A stretch of DNA of 35,167 bases. Source: a virus. The notes beneath the pieces are model-generated. The model had not been told where the DNA came from and did not search any database. It saw only the letters and a list, made by a program, of their open reading frames with translations. A program made the position numbers and the translations under genes. Location of the stretch: IMG/VR virus record IMGVR_UViG_3300021357_000007, positions 1-35,167 of that record, one strand, 5' to 3'. Below, in pieces: positions 1 to 7,155 of this stretch (positions are counted from its first letter, which is position 1; each line of letters opens with the position of its first letter).

Positions 1-198
1 ACTCATACTGGGGGCACTGTCTTAGATATTATTCGTCTAAGGACATCGGGAGCCAGCCAACAGGCTACAAGTGTAGGTTCTTCTCCTTTTGATGAGCGTG
101 GAGTTGTTGCAGGAACCTACTATTTCAGAATAACTAATTTGGGTGTAGGCACCTTGGTAGGTGTCTTCAAAGCTCGCTGGGAAGAACGTCTTCCATAA
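1..198 (+). CDS. C-terminal end of a phage structural protein (partial)
   Basis: An open frame enters from the left edge and stops with TAA at 196-198, giving the last 65 residues of a protein. The segment is rich in Gly, Thr, Ser and Val with short beta-prone stretches (GTYYFRITNLGVGTLVGVF) and ends ERLP. That composition and its position just upstream of small virion genes suggest a virion or fibre-related protein, but no family is recognised. Its start lies outside the window. The next gene begins 16 bases downstream, so they are probably co-transcribed. Confidence 0.6.
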   Translation, partial: THTGGTVLDIIRLRTSGASQQATSVGSSPFDERGVVAGTYYFRITNLGVGTLVGVFKARWEERLP

Positions 199-214
199 AC
201 ATAGGATTTTATAA

Positions 215-511
215 ATGTCTTCTACTGCACTCTCTACGGGCTCTCTAGCCACAGCTTCCACAACCACGGTTCTCACTGGACGGGGTCTTCTCAATAGTAT
301 CCAGCTTTTTGGTAATGGCACCAATGCTCCCTCTGTTATTGTTTATGATAATACAGAGGGCTCTGGTAAAATTGTAGCACAGCTTATCGGGGCAGCCACA
401 ACTACTTACATGGACTTTGTTCCCCGCTTCGCTCTGCGAAGTGACATTGGTTTAACCATTGTTGTGGCAGGTACAGGTGCTTCTGCCATTGTAGGGTTTG
501 GGGCTGCGTAA
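215..511 (+). CDS. Small virion-like protein of unknown function
   Basis: A 98-residue protein beginning at ATG 215 behind an AGGA ribosome-binding site. It is low in charge and rich in Thr, Ala, Gly and Ser, with alternating hydrophobic residues typical of beta-structured phage head or tail proteins (for example SVIVYDNTEGSGKIV). No catalytic motif, signal peptide or membrane segment is visible. Its place between a structural gene end and the tail module suggests a decoration or minor structural role; this is inference from context only. Confidence 0.6.
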   Translation: MSSTALSTGSLATASTTTVLTGRGLLNSIQLFGNGTNAPSVIVYDNTEGSGKIVAQLIGAATTTYMDFVPRFALRSDIGLTIVVAGTGASAIVGFGAA

Positions 512-515
512 TTAA

Positions 516-938
516 ATGAAAACCTGTTCTAGATGTAAAGAAACTAAACCTTTTAAAGGCTTCTCTAAAGACAAGTATCATTCTTCTGGTTATAAAAGTG
601 CATGTAAAGTTTGTGCTCAAAAAGACTTCAGTGAATGGCGATCTACTAATCTTGAGTCTGCAAGGAAACAAGATAGAGTGAGTCATTACAAAAGAACTTA
701 TAACTTATCTCCTGAAGAAGCTGAAAAAAGAGCTACCAGTCGTTTAGGAAAGTGCCTAATCTGTAAAGATGAAGCTCCTCTTGTTGTGGACCATTCTCAT
801 GTAACTAATAAAGTTCGAGGATATGTTTGCAGTAGCTGTAATAGTGTCTTGGGTTATGCTAGAGATAGTCAATACATTCTAGAACAAGCTATTTTATATT
901 TAAGGAAGTCTAATGAAGACGACTTATATCCCCGGTAG
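516..938 (+). CDS. Endonuclease VII-like HNH (homing-type) nuclease
   Basis: A 140-residue protein resembling the phage recombination endonuclease VII family. An N-terminal zinc-binding half has CSRC near residues 4-7 and CKVC near 30-33. The catalytic half reads CLICKDEAPLVVDHSHVTNK then VRGYVCSSCN, giving the paired cysteines around a VDHSH core that this treble-clef nuclease fold uses for zinc and metal binding. T4 endonuclease VII resolves branched DNA, but small copies like this one in phages are usually free-standing mobile nucleases. It is the only nuclease in the virion arm, it ends with TAG, and its tail overlaps the next gene by 26 bases, consistent with an intruding element. Confidence 0.8.
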   Translation: MKTCSRCKETKPFKGFSKDKYHSSGYKSACKVCAQKDFSEWRSTNLESARKQDRVSHYKRTYNLSPEEAEKRATSRLGKCLICKDEAPLVVDHSHVTNKVRGYVCSSCNSVLGYARDSQYILEQAILYLRKSNEDDLYPR

Positions 939-1242
939 GTATTTAGCAATCTGTGACGTTTGTGGACTAAGGTTTTATAATACGGACCTACGAAAAGATT
1001 GGCGGGGCCTTATGGTGGACTCTGCTTGTTTTGAAACTCGCCACCCACAGGATTTTCTAAGAGTTCCTGTTGATAATCCGGCTGTACCATGGGTTAGGCC
1101 AGAGGGAGAGGACGATCTCATTCTTGTCTGTTATGTCTGGGAACGCACTTCCTACGCAGAAGTGGCTACAGCAGACTGTGCAAGAGCAGACAATGTGGAC
1201 ATATCTTATGCGCTAGCTGCTTCTTTAGCAGCAGGGAATTAA
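913..1242 (+). CDS. Conserved phage protein with CxxC near the N-terminus
   Basis: A 109-residue protein starting at ATG 913 behind AAGGAAG, inside the end of the upstream nuclease gene. The first half reads ICDVCGLRFYNTDLRK-DWRGLMV and then ETRHPQDFLR, a pattern often seen in small phage proteins encoded beside tail or fibre genes and resembling half of a zinc ribbon (CDVC, then one later Cys). The C-terminal part is Ala-rich and contains ADCARAD. Function unknown; a virion-associated role is inferred from the neighbours. Confidence 0.65.
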   Translation: MKTTYIPGRYLAICDVCGLRFYNTDLRKDWRGLMVDSACFETRHPQDFLRVPVDNPAVPWVRPEGEDDLILVCYVWERTSYAEVATADCARADNVDISYALAASLAAGN

Positions 1243-1356
1243 ATGAGAACAAACCCAAAAGCAAATGAAGGGGAAGCAGATTTTGCTATAGTAGACGAAA
1301 CTACAGAAAACTATCCCATGGCAGACTGTGCTCTCGCCGATTATACATATATTTAA
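1243..1356 (+). CDS. 37-residue small protein with an ADCAxAD motif
   Basis: A short frame of 37 codons begins at ATG 1243, immediately after the TAA of the previous gene, with AGGGA positioned as ribosome-binding site. The protein is acidic (NEGEADFAIVDETTENYP) and ends MADCALADYTYI. This ending echoes the ADCARADNVDISY segment near the C-terminus of the upstream protein, so the two may share ancestry or interact with the same partner. The tailspike follows 9 bases later. No function can be assigned. Confidence 0.5.
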   Translation: MRTNPKANEGEADFAIVDETTENYPMADCALADYTYI

Positions 1357-1365
1357 GGACTTCTA

Positions 1366-2997
1366 ATGAGTGACACGACTTTCGTAGCTGGTACAGTAAT
1401 TGCCTCTACTTGGCTTAATGATGTAAATGACACTGTTTACTCAGCCCTTGGTACAGGAGGTGTGGCCCCCACAACTGCTGCTACAGTCAGAACAAATCTC
1501 GGTTATCCAGCATCCACGGGTTCATCTCTTATTGGTCATATAGGGACTGGTACTGGTGTTGTGGCTACCACTGTTCAGAATAAACTTCGTGAGCAAGTAA
1601 GTGTTAAAGATTTTGGGGCTGTGGGTGATGGTGTCACTGATGATACAGCAGCTTTACAAGCTGCCCTGACTCGGGGCGGTTCTATTTTCGTTCCTGCCGG
1701 AACATATTTATTTTCGACGTTGACATTAGATGTCAGCAAAACTACTTTATTTGGTGCTGGCCGTGACACATCTGTTTTGAAATGTACTACTACATCAGGA
1801 ACTGCCATTCTAGTCGGTAGTAGTTCAACTCAAAAAGAAGATTTAATTATTCGCGACATTGGAATCGCCGCACAATCTGCTCGTACAGCCGGGTCGGCAA
1901 CAATTTACTGCCCTAATTCATATAATGTTTTCTTTGAGAATTTACAATTTACTGGGACACATGGGACGGCCCTCTGGGTAGATGGAGGAGCCGGTCAATT
2001 TCTTACCCATATTAACAAAGTAGAGATTTTTACAGCCACTATTGGGATAGGTCTAGGTCTTACAACAGCATTGGGTCAAGTACAAGATATTTGGCTATCT
2101 GAAATCATAGTGTCCAGTTGCACAGATGCAGGCATTCGTATAAATCATGCTAGCGGAGTGTATATGTCAAGCATTGATGTTATAACCTGTAGTAAAGGTA
2201 TTGCGATTGAACCCGTAAGTGGGGCACAGGCAAAAGCTCTCTTTATGACAGCGGTACTGGCGGATACCTGCACAAATGGCGGGTGGGTTATTTCACCTCC
2301 TGCTGGTGGGTCGGTTGTGGATGTAAATATGATGGGTTGCTGGGGAGCCACGACTACAAATGCGGTTGGGGCTGGGCTAGTTATTGATCCCACTGGCGGA
2401 AATGTGTCTAACATTGCATTGAGTGCATTTCGTGCCGTAAATAACAAGGGTGCTGGAATCAGAATCAACGGGGGGAAAAATATCACTCTGACAAATTGCC
2501 ATTCGTCAGGCAACAGCCAAGCTACAGTCAATACATATGATGGTCTAAATATTGCAAACTGTTTTAACGTAAATATTCTCGGAGGGGTATTCGGTGGAGA
2601 TGATGATTTACCACAACAACAGCGATATGGCATCAGTGTGGCAGCGTCAGTGAACAAGTATGCAATTATTGGAGCTGTCGTTGAAAACAACGACACGGCT
2701 GGCCTTTCTGATGCTGGGACTAATGGAAATGTGATTAGTAACGTTGGCCACAGGACTTCACAAGCTGGTCTTGTATCAGTTGGCTCCGGGCAGACTTCTT
2801 TGGTAGTCACACATGCTGTGAATTTCACTCCGACAGTACAGGAAATTCTTGTAATACCGGCGACAAATCCGACAAGCTCTGGATTGACAAGCTGGTGGGT
2901 ATCAGCGACGTCATCGACCACCTTTACTATAACGTTTAATACTAGCACAACAGCCACTGTGTTCTTTTCGTTTTTGATTAAGCGTACCGAGAATTAA
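1366..2997 (+). CDS. Tailspike / tail fibre with pectate-lyase-type beta-helix
   Basis: A 543-residue receptor-binding protein. Residues 1-75 form a probable virion-attachment head with low similarity to known types. Residues about 78-101 carry SVKDFGAVGDGVTDDTAAL, the hallmark that opens pectate-lyase-3/beta-helix domains in phage tailspikes. After it comes a long repetitive stretch with many Asn-, Gly- and Val-containing turns (for example GAGIRINGGKNITLTNCH), as expected for right-handed parallel beta-helix rungs. The last 75 residues look like a beta-rich cap. Such proteins bind and often cleave host surface polysaccharide; the catalytic residues cannot be assigned from sequence alone. 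It starts at ATG 1366 after TAAGGA and precedes the lysis genes. Confidence 0.8.
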   Translation: MSDTTFVAGTVIASTWLNDVNDTVYSALGTGGVAPTTAATVRTNLGYPASTGSSLIGHIGTGTGVVATTVQNKLREQVSVKDFGAVGDGVTDDTAALQAALTRGGSIFVPAGTYLFSTLTLDVSKTTLFGAGRDTSVLKCTTTSGTAILVGSSSTQKEDLIIRDIGIAAQSARTAGSATIYCPNSYNVFFENLQFTGTHGTALWVDGGAGQFLTHINKVEIFTATIGIGLGLTTALGQVQDIWLSEIIVSSCTDAGIRINHASGVYMSSIDVITCSKGIAIEPVSGAQAKALFMTAVLADTCTNGGWVISPPAGGSVVDVNMMGCWGATTTNAVGAGLVIDPTGGNVSNIALSAFRAVNNKGAGIRINGGKNITLTNCHSSGNSQATVNTYDGLNIANCFNVNILGGVFGGDDDLPQQQRYGISVAASVNKYAIIGAVVENNDTAGLSDAGTNGNVISNVGHRTSQAGLVSVGSGQTSLVVTHAVNFTPTVQEILVIPATNPTSSGLTSWWVSATSSTTFTITFNTSTTATVFFSFLIKRTEN

Positions 2998-3057
2998 GAA
3001 GTGTCTACCAACATTTTCTTTTGTGTATTGCTTTTGTAATATTTTCTAGGATTTTAT

Positions 3058-3450
3058 ATGGCAGCAATGGAATCAAGCGGGGCATGGGGCCTCGCTGCAA
3101 TAACAAAATTTGGGTGGATTAAGTTTGTATCTTTGGGTGCTGCTTTACTTGGTGCTGGTATTATGGCTATGTCCCGCCCCCCTAAAACCCGAAGAGAGCA
3201 GTTTTATCAAGGCTTAACAGCTTTAGGTAGTTCGTTTCTTTTTGGGGATTTTGCTGTAAGATGGGCAGCCACTTTCTTTACTTTTGTGAACCTGTCTACT
3301 GACAGCTTCTTTGATGTCCTGACTTTCTATGCAGCAGTGCATGGATTGATTGGGGCTGTTGCATGGGGAGTCTTTGGAGGTATTGGTAGCTACCGAGATA
3401 GGTTTACTCAAAATCCAACAGAGGCGGTGAAAGATGTTAAGTCTTTATAA
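3058..3450 (+). CDS. Putative holin (three membrane segments)
   Basis: A 130-residue membrane protein with three predicted hydrophobic segments at about residues 18-38, 55-78 and 86-110, joined by a short basic loop (RPPKTRREQ) and with a charged tail. This size and topology fit class I-like holins that permeabilise the inner membrane at lysis. No family-specific motif is recognised, so the call depends on topology and on its position directly before the inner and outer spanin genes. It starts at ATG 3058 behind TAGGAT and overlaps the i-spanin by 17 bases. The 60 bases before it are AT-rich with no clear promoter. Confidence 0.6.
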   Translation: MAAMESSGAWGLAAITKFGWIKFVSLGAALLGAGIMAMSRPPKTRREQFYQGLTALGSSFLFGDFAVRWAATFFTFVNLSTDSFFDVLTFYAAVHGLIGAVAWGVFGGIGSYRDRFTQNPTEAVKDVKSL

Positions 3451-3772
3451 AAACTATATCCTTGCTGGTTTGTTTATTGTCTACTCTTTAGGTGTCTGGC
3501 ATGTAGCTGGAACTTACAAAGAAGCTAAATATATAAAAGAAAATCTTGCCCAAGCAAATAAGGTTATAGAACTTACCGAAAAGAACCAAGAGATCATTGC
3601 AGGGATAGACAAGAAACTACAAGAAGGTTTTGCTAAAATTAAACCACAAGTCACGACAATCAATAAGGAGATTCAACGTGAAATTATTGAAAATCGGATT
3701 TATTCTGAGTGTAAGTCTACTCCTGATCTCGTGCAGCAATTTGAGGACAAGCTCGACCTCTACTCCCAGTGA
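3434..3772 (+). CDS. Inner-membrane spanin (Rz-like)
   Basis: A 112-residue protein with one N-terminal membrane anchor (ILAGLFIVYSLGVWHVAG, about residues 9-26) followed by a Lys/Glu-rich helical region likely to form a coiled coil. This is the layout of Rz-type i-spanins, which sit in the inner membrane and pair across the periplasm with an outer-membrane lipoprotein to fuse the membranes at the last step of lysis. The gene overlaps the putative holin at its start and contains the start of the o-spanin in another frame, the classic nested Rz/Rz1 arrangement. Confidence 0.8.
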   Translation: MLSLYKNYILAGLFIVYSLGVWHVAGTYKEAKYIKENLAQANKVIELTEKNQEIIAGIDKKLQEGFAKIKPQVTTINKEIQREIIENRIYSECKSTPDLVQQFEDKLDLYSQ

Positions 3773-3932
3773 GGGTTGGTTGGTTGAGTGTGCCCCTTGG
3801 CCCAAGGATGGGAAGTACAAGGACTTCGGTGAAGTCTGGCAATATCTAAATGATAGGGCCGACCAGTATAACGACTGTGCTAAACGTCATAATGCTTGGG
3901 TAGAGTTTGAACGTAAGAAAGTAACAAAATGA
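3678..3932 (+). CDS. Outer-membrane spanin lipoprotein (Rz1-like), GTG start
   Basis: An 84-residue lipoprotein read in a different frame from the i-spanin, overlapping its last 95 bases and extending past it. The start is placed at GTG 3678 because AAGGAG lies seven bases upstream and the product then begins with a compact lipoprotein signal, KLLKIGFILSVSLLLISC, with the lipidated cysteine at residue 19. A longer frame from ATG 3630 exists but would bury that signal. The mature part contains SSTSTPSEGW and then a charged segment. Partner of the i-spanin for outer-membrane disruption. Its end overlaps the adaptor gene by 4 bases (ATGA). Confidence 0.8.
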   Translation: MKLLKIGFILSVSLLLISCSNLRTSSTSTPSEGWLVECAPWPKDGKYKDFGEVWQYLNDRADQYNDCAKRHNAWVEFERKKVTK

Positions 3933-4642
3933 GTACTATATTTCAGTTAACTAGGGATGACATCATTAATGCTGCTTTGCGTAAACTCCTTGTTGTGGGG
4001 GAGTCTACGACAGCTAACGCTGCTCAACTTACTACAGGAGCACAAGCTCTTAACGCCATTGTGGCTACGTTTCAGTCTCTGGGGATGCCTCTATGGGCTC
4101 GTAAGGAGCTGGCTATCACCATGGTAGCTTCTCAGAGGGACTACACCATTGGTGTTGGTAAAACTATTGCCCAGCCCTTTCCTCTTCACATCTACCAAGC
4201 TGTTCTTAACATTCCCAACAGCAACAGTCAGATTGATGTAACGATGATGGCTAGGAATGATTTTAATCTCTTGCCTTCTACTAAAGGGAATACGCCTGTT
4301 AATGCCACATATCAGCCGTTCATTAACTATGGTGTGCTGTCTGTGTGGCCAACACCATCAGCAACTATTCCTGCATCCACGACAATTACTCTGACCTACC
4401 AATCTCCGGCTGAATATTTTACTACTGGCACAGGTACTCCCAATTTTCCACAGGAATGGACAAATGCATTAATCTATGCTCTTGCTGAGTCTTTGGCTCC
4501 TGAGAACGGCCTGCCTCTTCCTGATAGGCAGTATATAGCTAGAGAAGCAAAAAGACATCTGGATGAGGTACTAGCTAATGGAGCAGAGGATGGTAGCGTG
4601 TTCTTTGGTAAAGACTGGGCTGGTAGCAACTTTAGGGGATAA
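3929..4642 (+). CDS. Head-tail adaptor, P22 gp4-like
   Basis: A 237-residue virion protein. The N-terminus (RDDIINAALRKLLVVGEST, followed by a helix with NAIVATFQSLGMPLWARKE) resembles the helical start of P22 gp4-type adaptor proteins, which bind below the portal and close the head. The central part is beta-rich and the last 60 residues are again helical (EWTNALIYALAESLAPENG). It lies directly upstream of a P22 gp10-like gene, the same order as in P22. The similarity is by pattern and order; I could not align it. Confidence 0.65.
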   Translation: MSTIFQLTRDDIINAALRKLLVVGESTTANAAQLTTGAQALNAIVATFQSLGMPLWARKELAITMVASQRDYTIGVGKTIAQPFPLHIYQAVLNIPNSNSQIDVTMMARNDFNLLPSTKGNTPVNATYQPFINYGVLSVWPTPSATIPASTTITLTYQSPAEYFTTGTGTPNFPQEWTNALIYALAESLAPENGLPLPDRQYIAREAKRHLDEVLANGAEDGSVFFGKDWAGSNFRG

Positions 4643-4645
4643 ACT

Positions 4646-6103
4646 TTGGCTTTCGACAAGACACCGGGTCAGTCTACCTATCAGACTAAAGATATCAAGC
4701 TTCTCCAACAATGGGAAACACGCGATAAAACCAACGCTAAAGATAACGACACAATCAATTGTTTTTATGAAGTAATTAAGAACAAAACTACAGAAGATAA
4801 AGAATATTACGTAGTTTCTAGGGACGGGAGTGTTACCTATCCTTATGTGGTTCCCTCAACCAACATCCGGGGAATCTATTACTGGGAAGATCAGAATAAA
4901 CTGTTTGTAGCTTATGACACAAGTATTGCTGTTATTACCGCAAACACTGGGGTTTTGGTAACTACTATTGCTCCCGGTTTTGCTGCTGGATCAACTGAGG
5001 TGGGCTTTACAGAGTTTAACTACGATGTGGGCACCACCAAGTTAGTTGTCACTAACGGAACTGTTCTAGGTACAATTGATACTGCCAATACTTTTGTGGC
5101 CTCTACCGACCCCGATCTCCCTGTTCCTCATGTACCCACTCCTGTTTTCTTGGATGGGTATGTCTTTCTAGTTAAGTCGGGTACGGCAGACATTTACAAC
5201 AGTAACCTGAACGATCCTCTTCTGTACACAGCAGGAAACTTTATCACTGCGGAAATGCTCCCGGATACTCTTGTCAGACTAGAGCGATTGAACAACTACC
5301 TAATAGCTTTTGGTTCAGCTTCTATCGAGTATTTTTGGGATGCTGGTATTGCTACTGGTAGTCCTCTACAACGAAACGACACTCCTGTCAAACTAGTTGG
5401 ATATGTGGGCGGTATTGCTCATTGGGGAAATAAGATTTATTTTGTGGGGAACACCTCTACTACAGGTCCGGAACTTTATGTACTAGATGATCTTAAAATA
5501 GAAGACTTAGGGCTCCCCCCTTTACGGCGCTATTTAGAGCCCTTCTCAACGGGTCTTTATGGGAGTACATTCTCTAACGGAGGGCATGATTTTTATGCCC
5601 TGACGGTAGGTACTTTGACTTATGTTGTGGACTTGGAAACTAAGTTGTGGACTAGGTTTGCTTATAAGGCTCAGACCAACTTCCCCATTAAGTTCTCCCT
5701 AACTCTCCCTTTCACTGGGTATGGTAACACCTCTCTGTTTGTTTTAGATGGTGTGGCTACCATGAGTAGCTTCAGGGCAGGTGTGTTCTTAGATGATGGG
5801 GTTGATTTCAGTCCTACTGTAATTACTGATCCTCTGATGTTTTCTACCTATCGTAAGAAGTTTGGAGGTCGTTTGTCCATTTTAGCAGACCGTCCAACTA
5901 ACACTGCTTACATCACTGTCTACTGGTCAGACGATGATTATCAGACTTGGAGTGCAGGAAGACAGGTAGCTCTTAATCAGGAGTATCCTGCTCTAAATGC
6001 TTTAGGTAGTTTCCGACGTAGGGCTCATAAGTTTATCCACACTGGTAATGCTCAGATGAGACTTCAGAAGGCGGAGATCGATGTAAACATGGGAGCTAGA
6101 TAA
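4646..6103 (+). CDS. Packaged-DNA stabilisation protein, P22 gp10-like
   Basis: A 485-residue protein, close to the 472 residues of P22 gp10, the hub protein that plugs the portal-adaptor channel and carries the tail needle. It begins at TTG 4646 behind AGGGG, 3 bases after the adaptor stop. Recognisable gp10-type features include LNNYLIAFGSASIEYFWDAG in the middle (P22 gp10 has a matching FGSSTIEYF segment), repeated beta-propeller-like strands, VVDLETKLWTRFAYK, and a C-terminal segment with RRAHKFIHTGNAQMRLQKAE. Its stop overlaps the start of the next gene. The gene order gp4-gp10-needle supports the assignment. Confidence 0.75.
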   Translation: MAFDKTPGQSTYQTKDIKLLQQWETRDKTNAKDNDTINCFYEVIKNKTTEDKEYYVVSRDGSVTYPYVVPSTNIRGIYYWEDQNKLFVAYDTSIAVITANTGVLVTTIAPGFAAGSTEVGFTEFNYDVGTTKLVVTNGTVLGTIDTANTFVASTDPDLPVPHVPTPVFLDGYVFLVKSGTADIYNSNLNDPLLYTAGNFITAEMLPDTLVRLERLNNYLIAFGSASIEYFWDAGIATGSPLQRNDTPVKLVGYVGGIAHWGNKIYFVGNTSTTGPELYVLDDLKIEDLGLPPLRRYLEPFSTGLYGSTFSNGGHDFYALTVGTLTYVVDLETKLWTRFAYKAQTNFPIKFSLTLPFTGYGNTSLFVLDGVATMSSFRAGVFLDDGVDFSPTVITDPLMFSTYRKKFGGRLSILADRPTNTAYITVYWSDDDYQTWSAGRQVALNQEYPALNALGSFRRRAHKFIHTGNAQMRLQKAEIDVNMGAR

Positions 6104-7137
6104 TGGCATTACTACCCCCAAGTCCAGTAGGGAGCCCTCCGGGGTCTTCTTATTGGAATGATTGGTATGAGAAAATGAGGACTATTGTTAATGGCATCAC
6201 AGGTAGTTATGTGGTGTCGTTTAATAGTAGGACAGGAGCTGTAACGTTAACTTCTGGCGATGTGACGGGTGCTCTTGGGTACACTCCGGGAACGGTAACT
6301 AGTGTAGCAGCAACAGTGCCGTCTGTGTTCTCTATCTCTGGTTCCCCCATTACAACATCAGGTACGCTGGCTATTACCTATTCGGGATTGGCTCTGCCAG
6401 TGCTTAATGGAGGAACAGGAACCACTACATCAACAGGCACGGGCTCTGTTGTTTTAAACACATCCCCTACTTTAGTTACTCCAGCTTTAGGAACTCCCTC
6501 TTCTGGTGTTGCTACTAACTTGACGGGACTACCACTAACTTCAGGTGTTACTGGAACTCTTCCTATTGCTAACGGGGGTACTGGAACTACAACGGCTACG
6601 GGAACTGCTGGTAGTGTTGTTCTCTCAGTTTCTCCCACGCTAACAGGAACTCCTTTAGCTCCTACAGCGGCGGCGGGAACAAGCACCACTCAAATAGCTA
6701 CAACAGAGTTTGTAAACAATACCATCACTGGCCCGGCATTCAGTGCCTACCAAAGCACCACTCAAAGTGTCCCTAATGCTACCTTAACAAAAATACAATT
6801 ACAGTCAGAAGAATTTGACACGGGACTCGCTTTTGATTCAACTACAAATTATAGGTTTCAACCCACAACGGCCGGTTATTACCAAATATCCGGGTGTTTC
6901 GCATCATCTGTTGCAACATCACTAATCGTTTCTGTTTTTAAAAACGGGGCCGAGTTTAAAAGAGGCCAGCAATTGTTAGGCTCTCATAACCAAGTTGAAA
7001 TGTCATGTCTAATTTTTTTGAATGGGTCTACTGATTATGTTGAGTTGTTTGGTTTTCAAGCATCTGGGGCTCCGGCCAACTCATCGACAGGGGCCCATAT
7101 AACTTATTTTCAAGGCTTTTTAGCAAGAGCAGCTTAA
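6103..7137 (+). CDS. Needle-position fibre with C1q/TNF-like C-terminal knob
   Basis: A 344-residue fibre. Residues about 40-70 carry SRTGAVTLTSGDVTGALGYT, a common phage-fibre module. Two imperfect Gly/Thr-rich repeats (NGGTGTTT) follow, then TQIATTEFVNN, a fibre repeat ending. Residues about 212-344 form a C1q-like beta-sandwich: GPAFSAYQSTTQSVPN, TTAGYYQISGCF, VFKNGAEFKRG and VELFGFQASG. The gene stands where P22 has its tail needle (gp26). Some P22-like phages, such as Sf6, have a needle knob with a TNF-like fold, so this may be a needle with a host-contact tip. Trimerisation is expected. The start overlaps the stop of gp10. Confidence 0.75.
   Translation: MALLPPSPVGSPPGSSYWNDWYEKMRTIVNGITGSYVVSFNSRTGAVTLTSGDVTGALGYTPGTVTSVAATVPSVFSISGSPITTSGTLAITYSGLALPVLNGGTGTTTSTGTGSVVLNTSPTLVTPALGTPSSGVATNLTGLPLTSGVTGTLPIANGGTGTTTATGTAGSVVLSVSPTLTGTPLAPTAAAGTSTTQIATTEFVNNTITGPAFSAYQSTTQSVPNATLTKIQLQSEEFDTGLAFDSTTNYRFQPTTAGYYQISGCFASSVATSLIVSVFKNGAEFKRGQQLLGSHNQVEMSCLIFLNGSTDYVELFGFQASGAPANSSTGAHITYFQGFLARAA
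6394..6498 (+). repeat. Fibre repeat, copy 1
   Basis: First of two imperfect repeats of about 35 residues inside the fibre gene: LPVLNGGTGTTTSTGTGS then VVLNTSPTLVTPALGTP. Each unit has a Gly/Thr-rich turn followed by VVL..SPTL. Confidence 0.7.
6559..6666 (+). repeat. Fibre repeat, copy 2
   Basis: Second copy of the unit, reading LPIANGGTGTTTATGTAGS then VVLSVSPTLTGTPLAPT. It diverges from copy 1 mainly at its C-terminal end and leads into the TTEFVNN segment before the knob. Confidence 0.7.
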
Positions 7138-7155
7138 CGTCATAAAGGAATAGAA

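Noticed and set aside
2145-2957. 270-codon open frame on the minus strand
   Set aside because: Lies wholly inside the tailspike gene, has no ribosome-binding site or neighbours on that strand, and gives a Pro/Thr/Val-rich product typical of a shadow frame.
2998-3057. Possible phage-type late promoter in the AT-rich gap before the holin-like gene
   Set aside because: TTTTGTAATATTTTC only loosely resembles a -10 element and no -35 box or known phage sigma consensus is present.
3630-3677. Longer o-spanin from ATG 3630
   Set aside because: It would place 16 charged residues ahead of the lipoprotein signal and lacks the AAGGAG found before GTG 3678.
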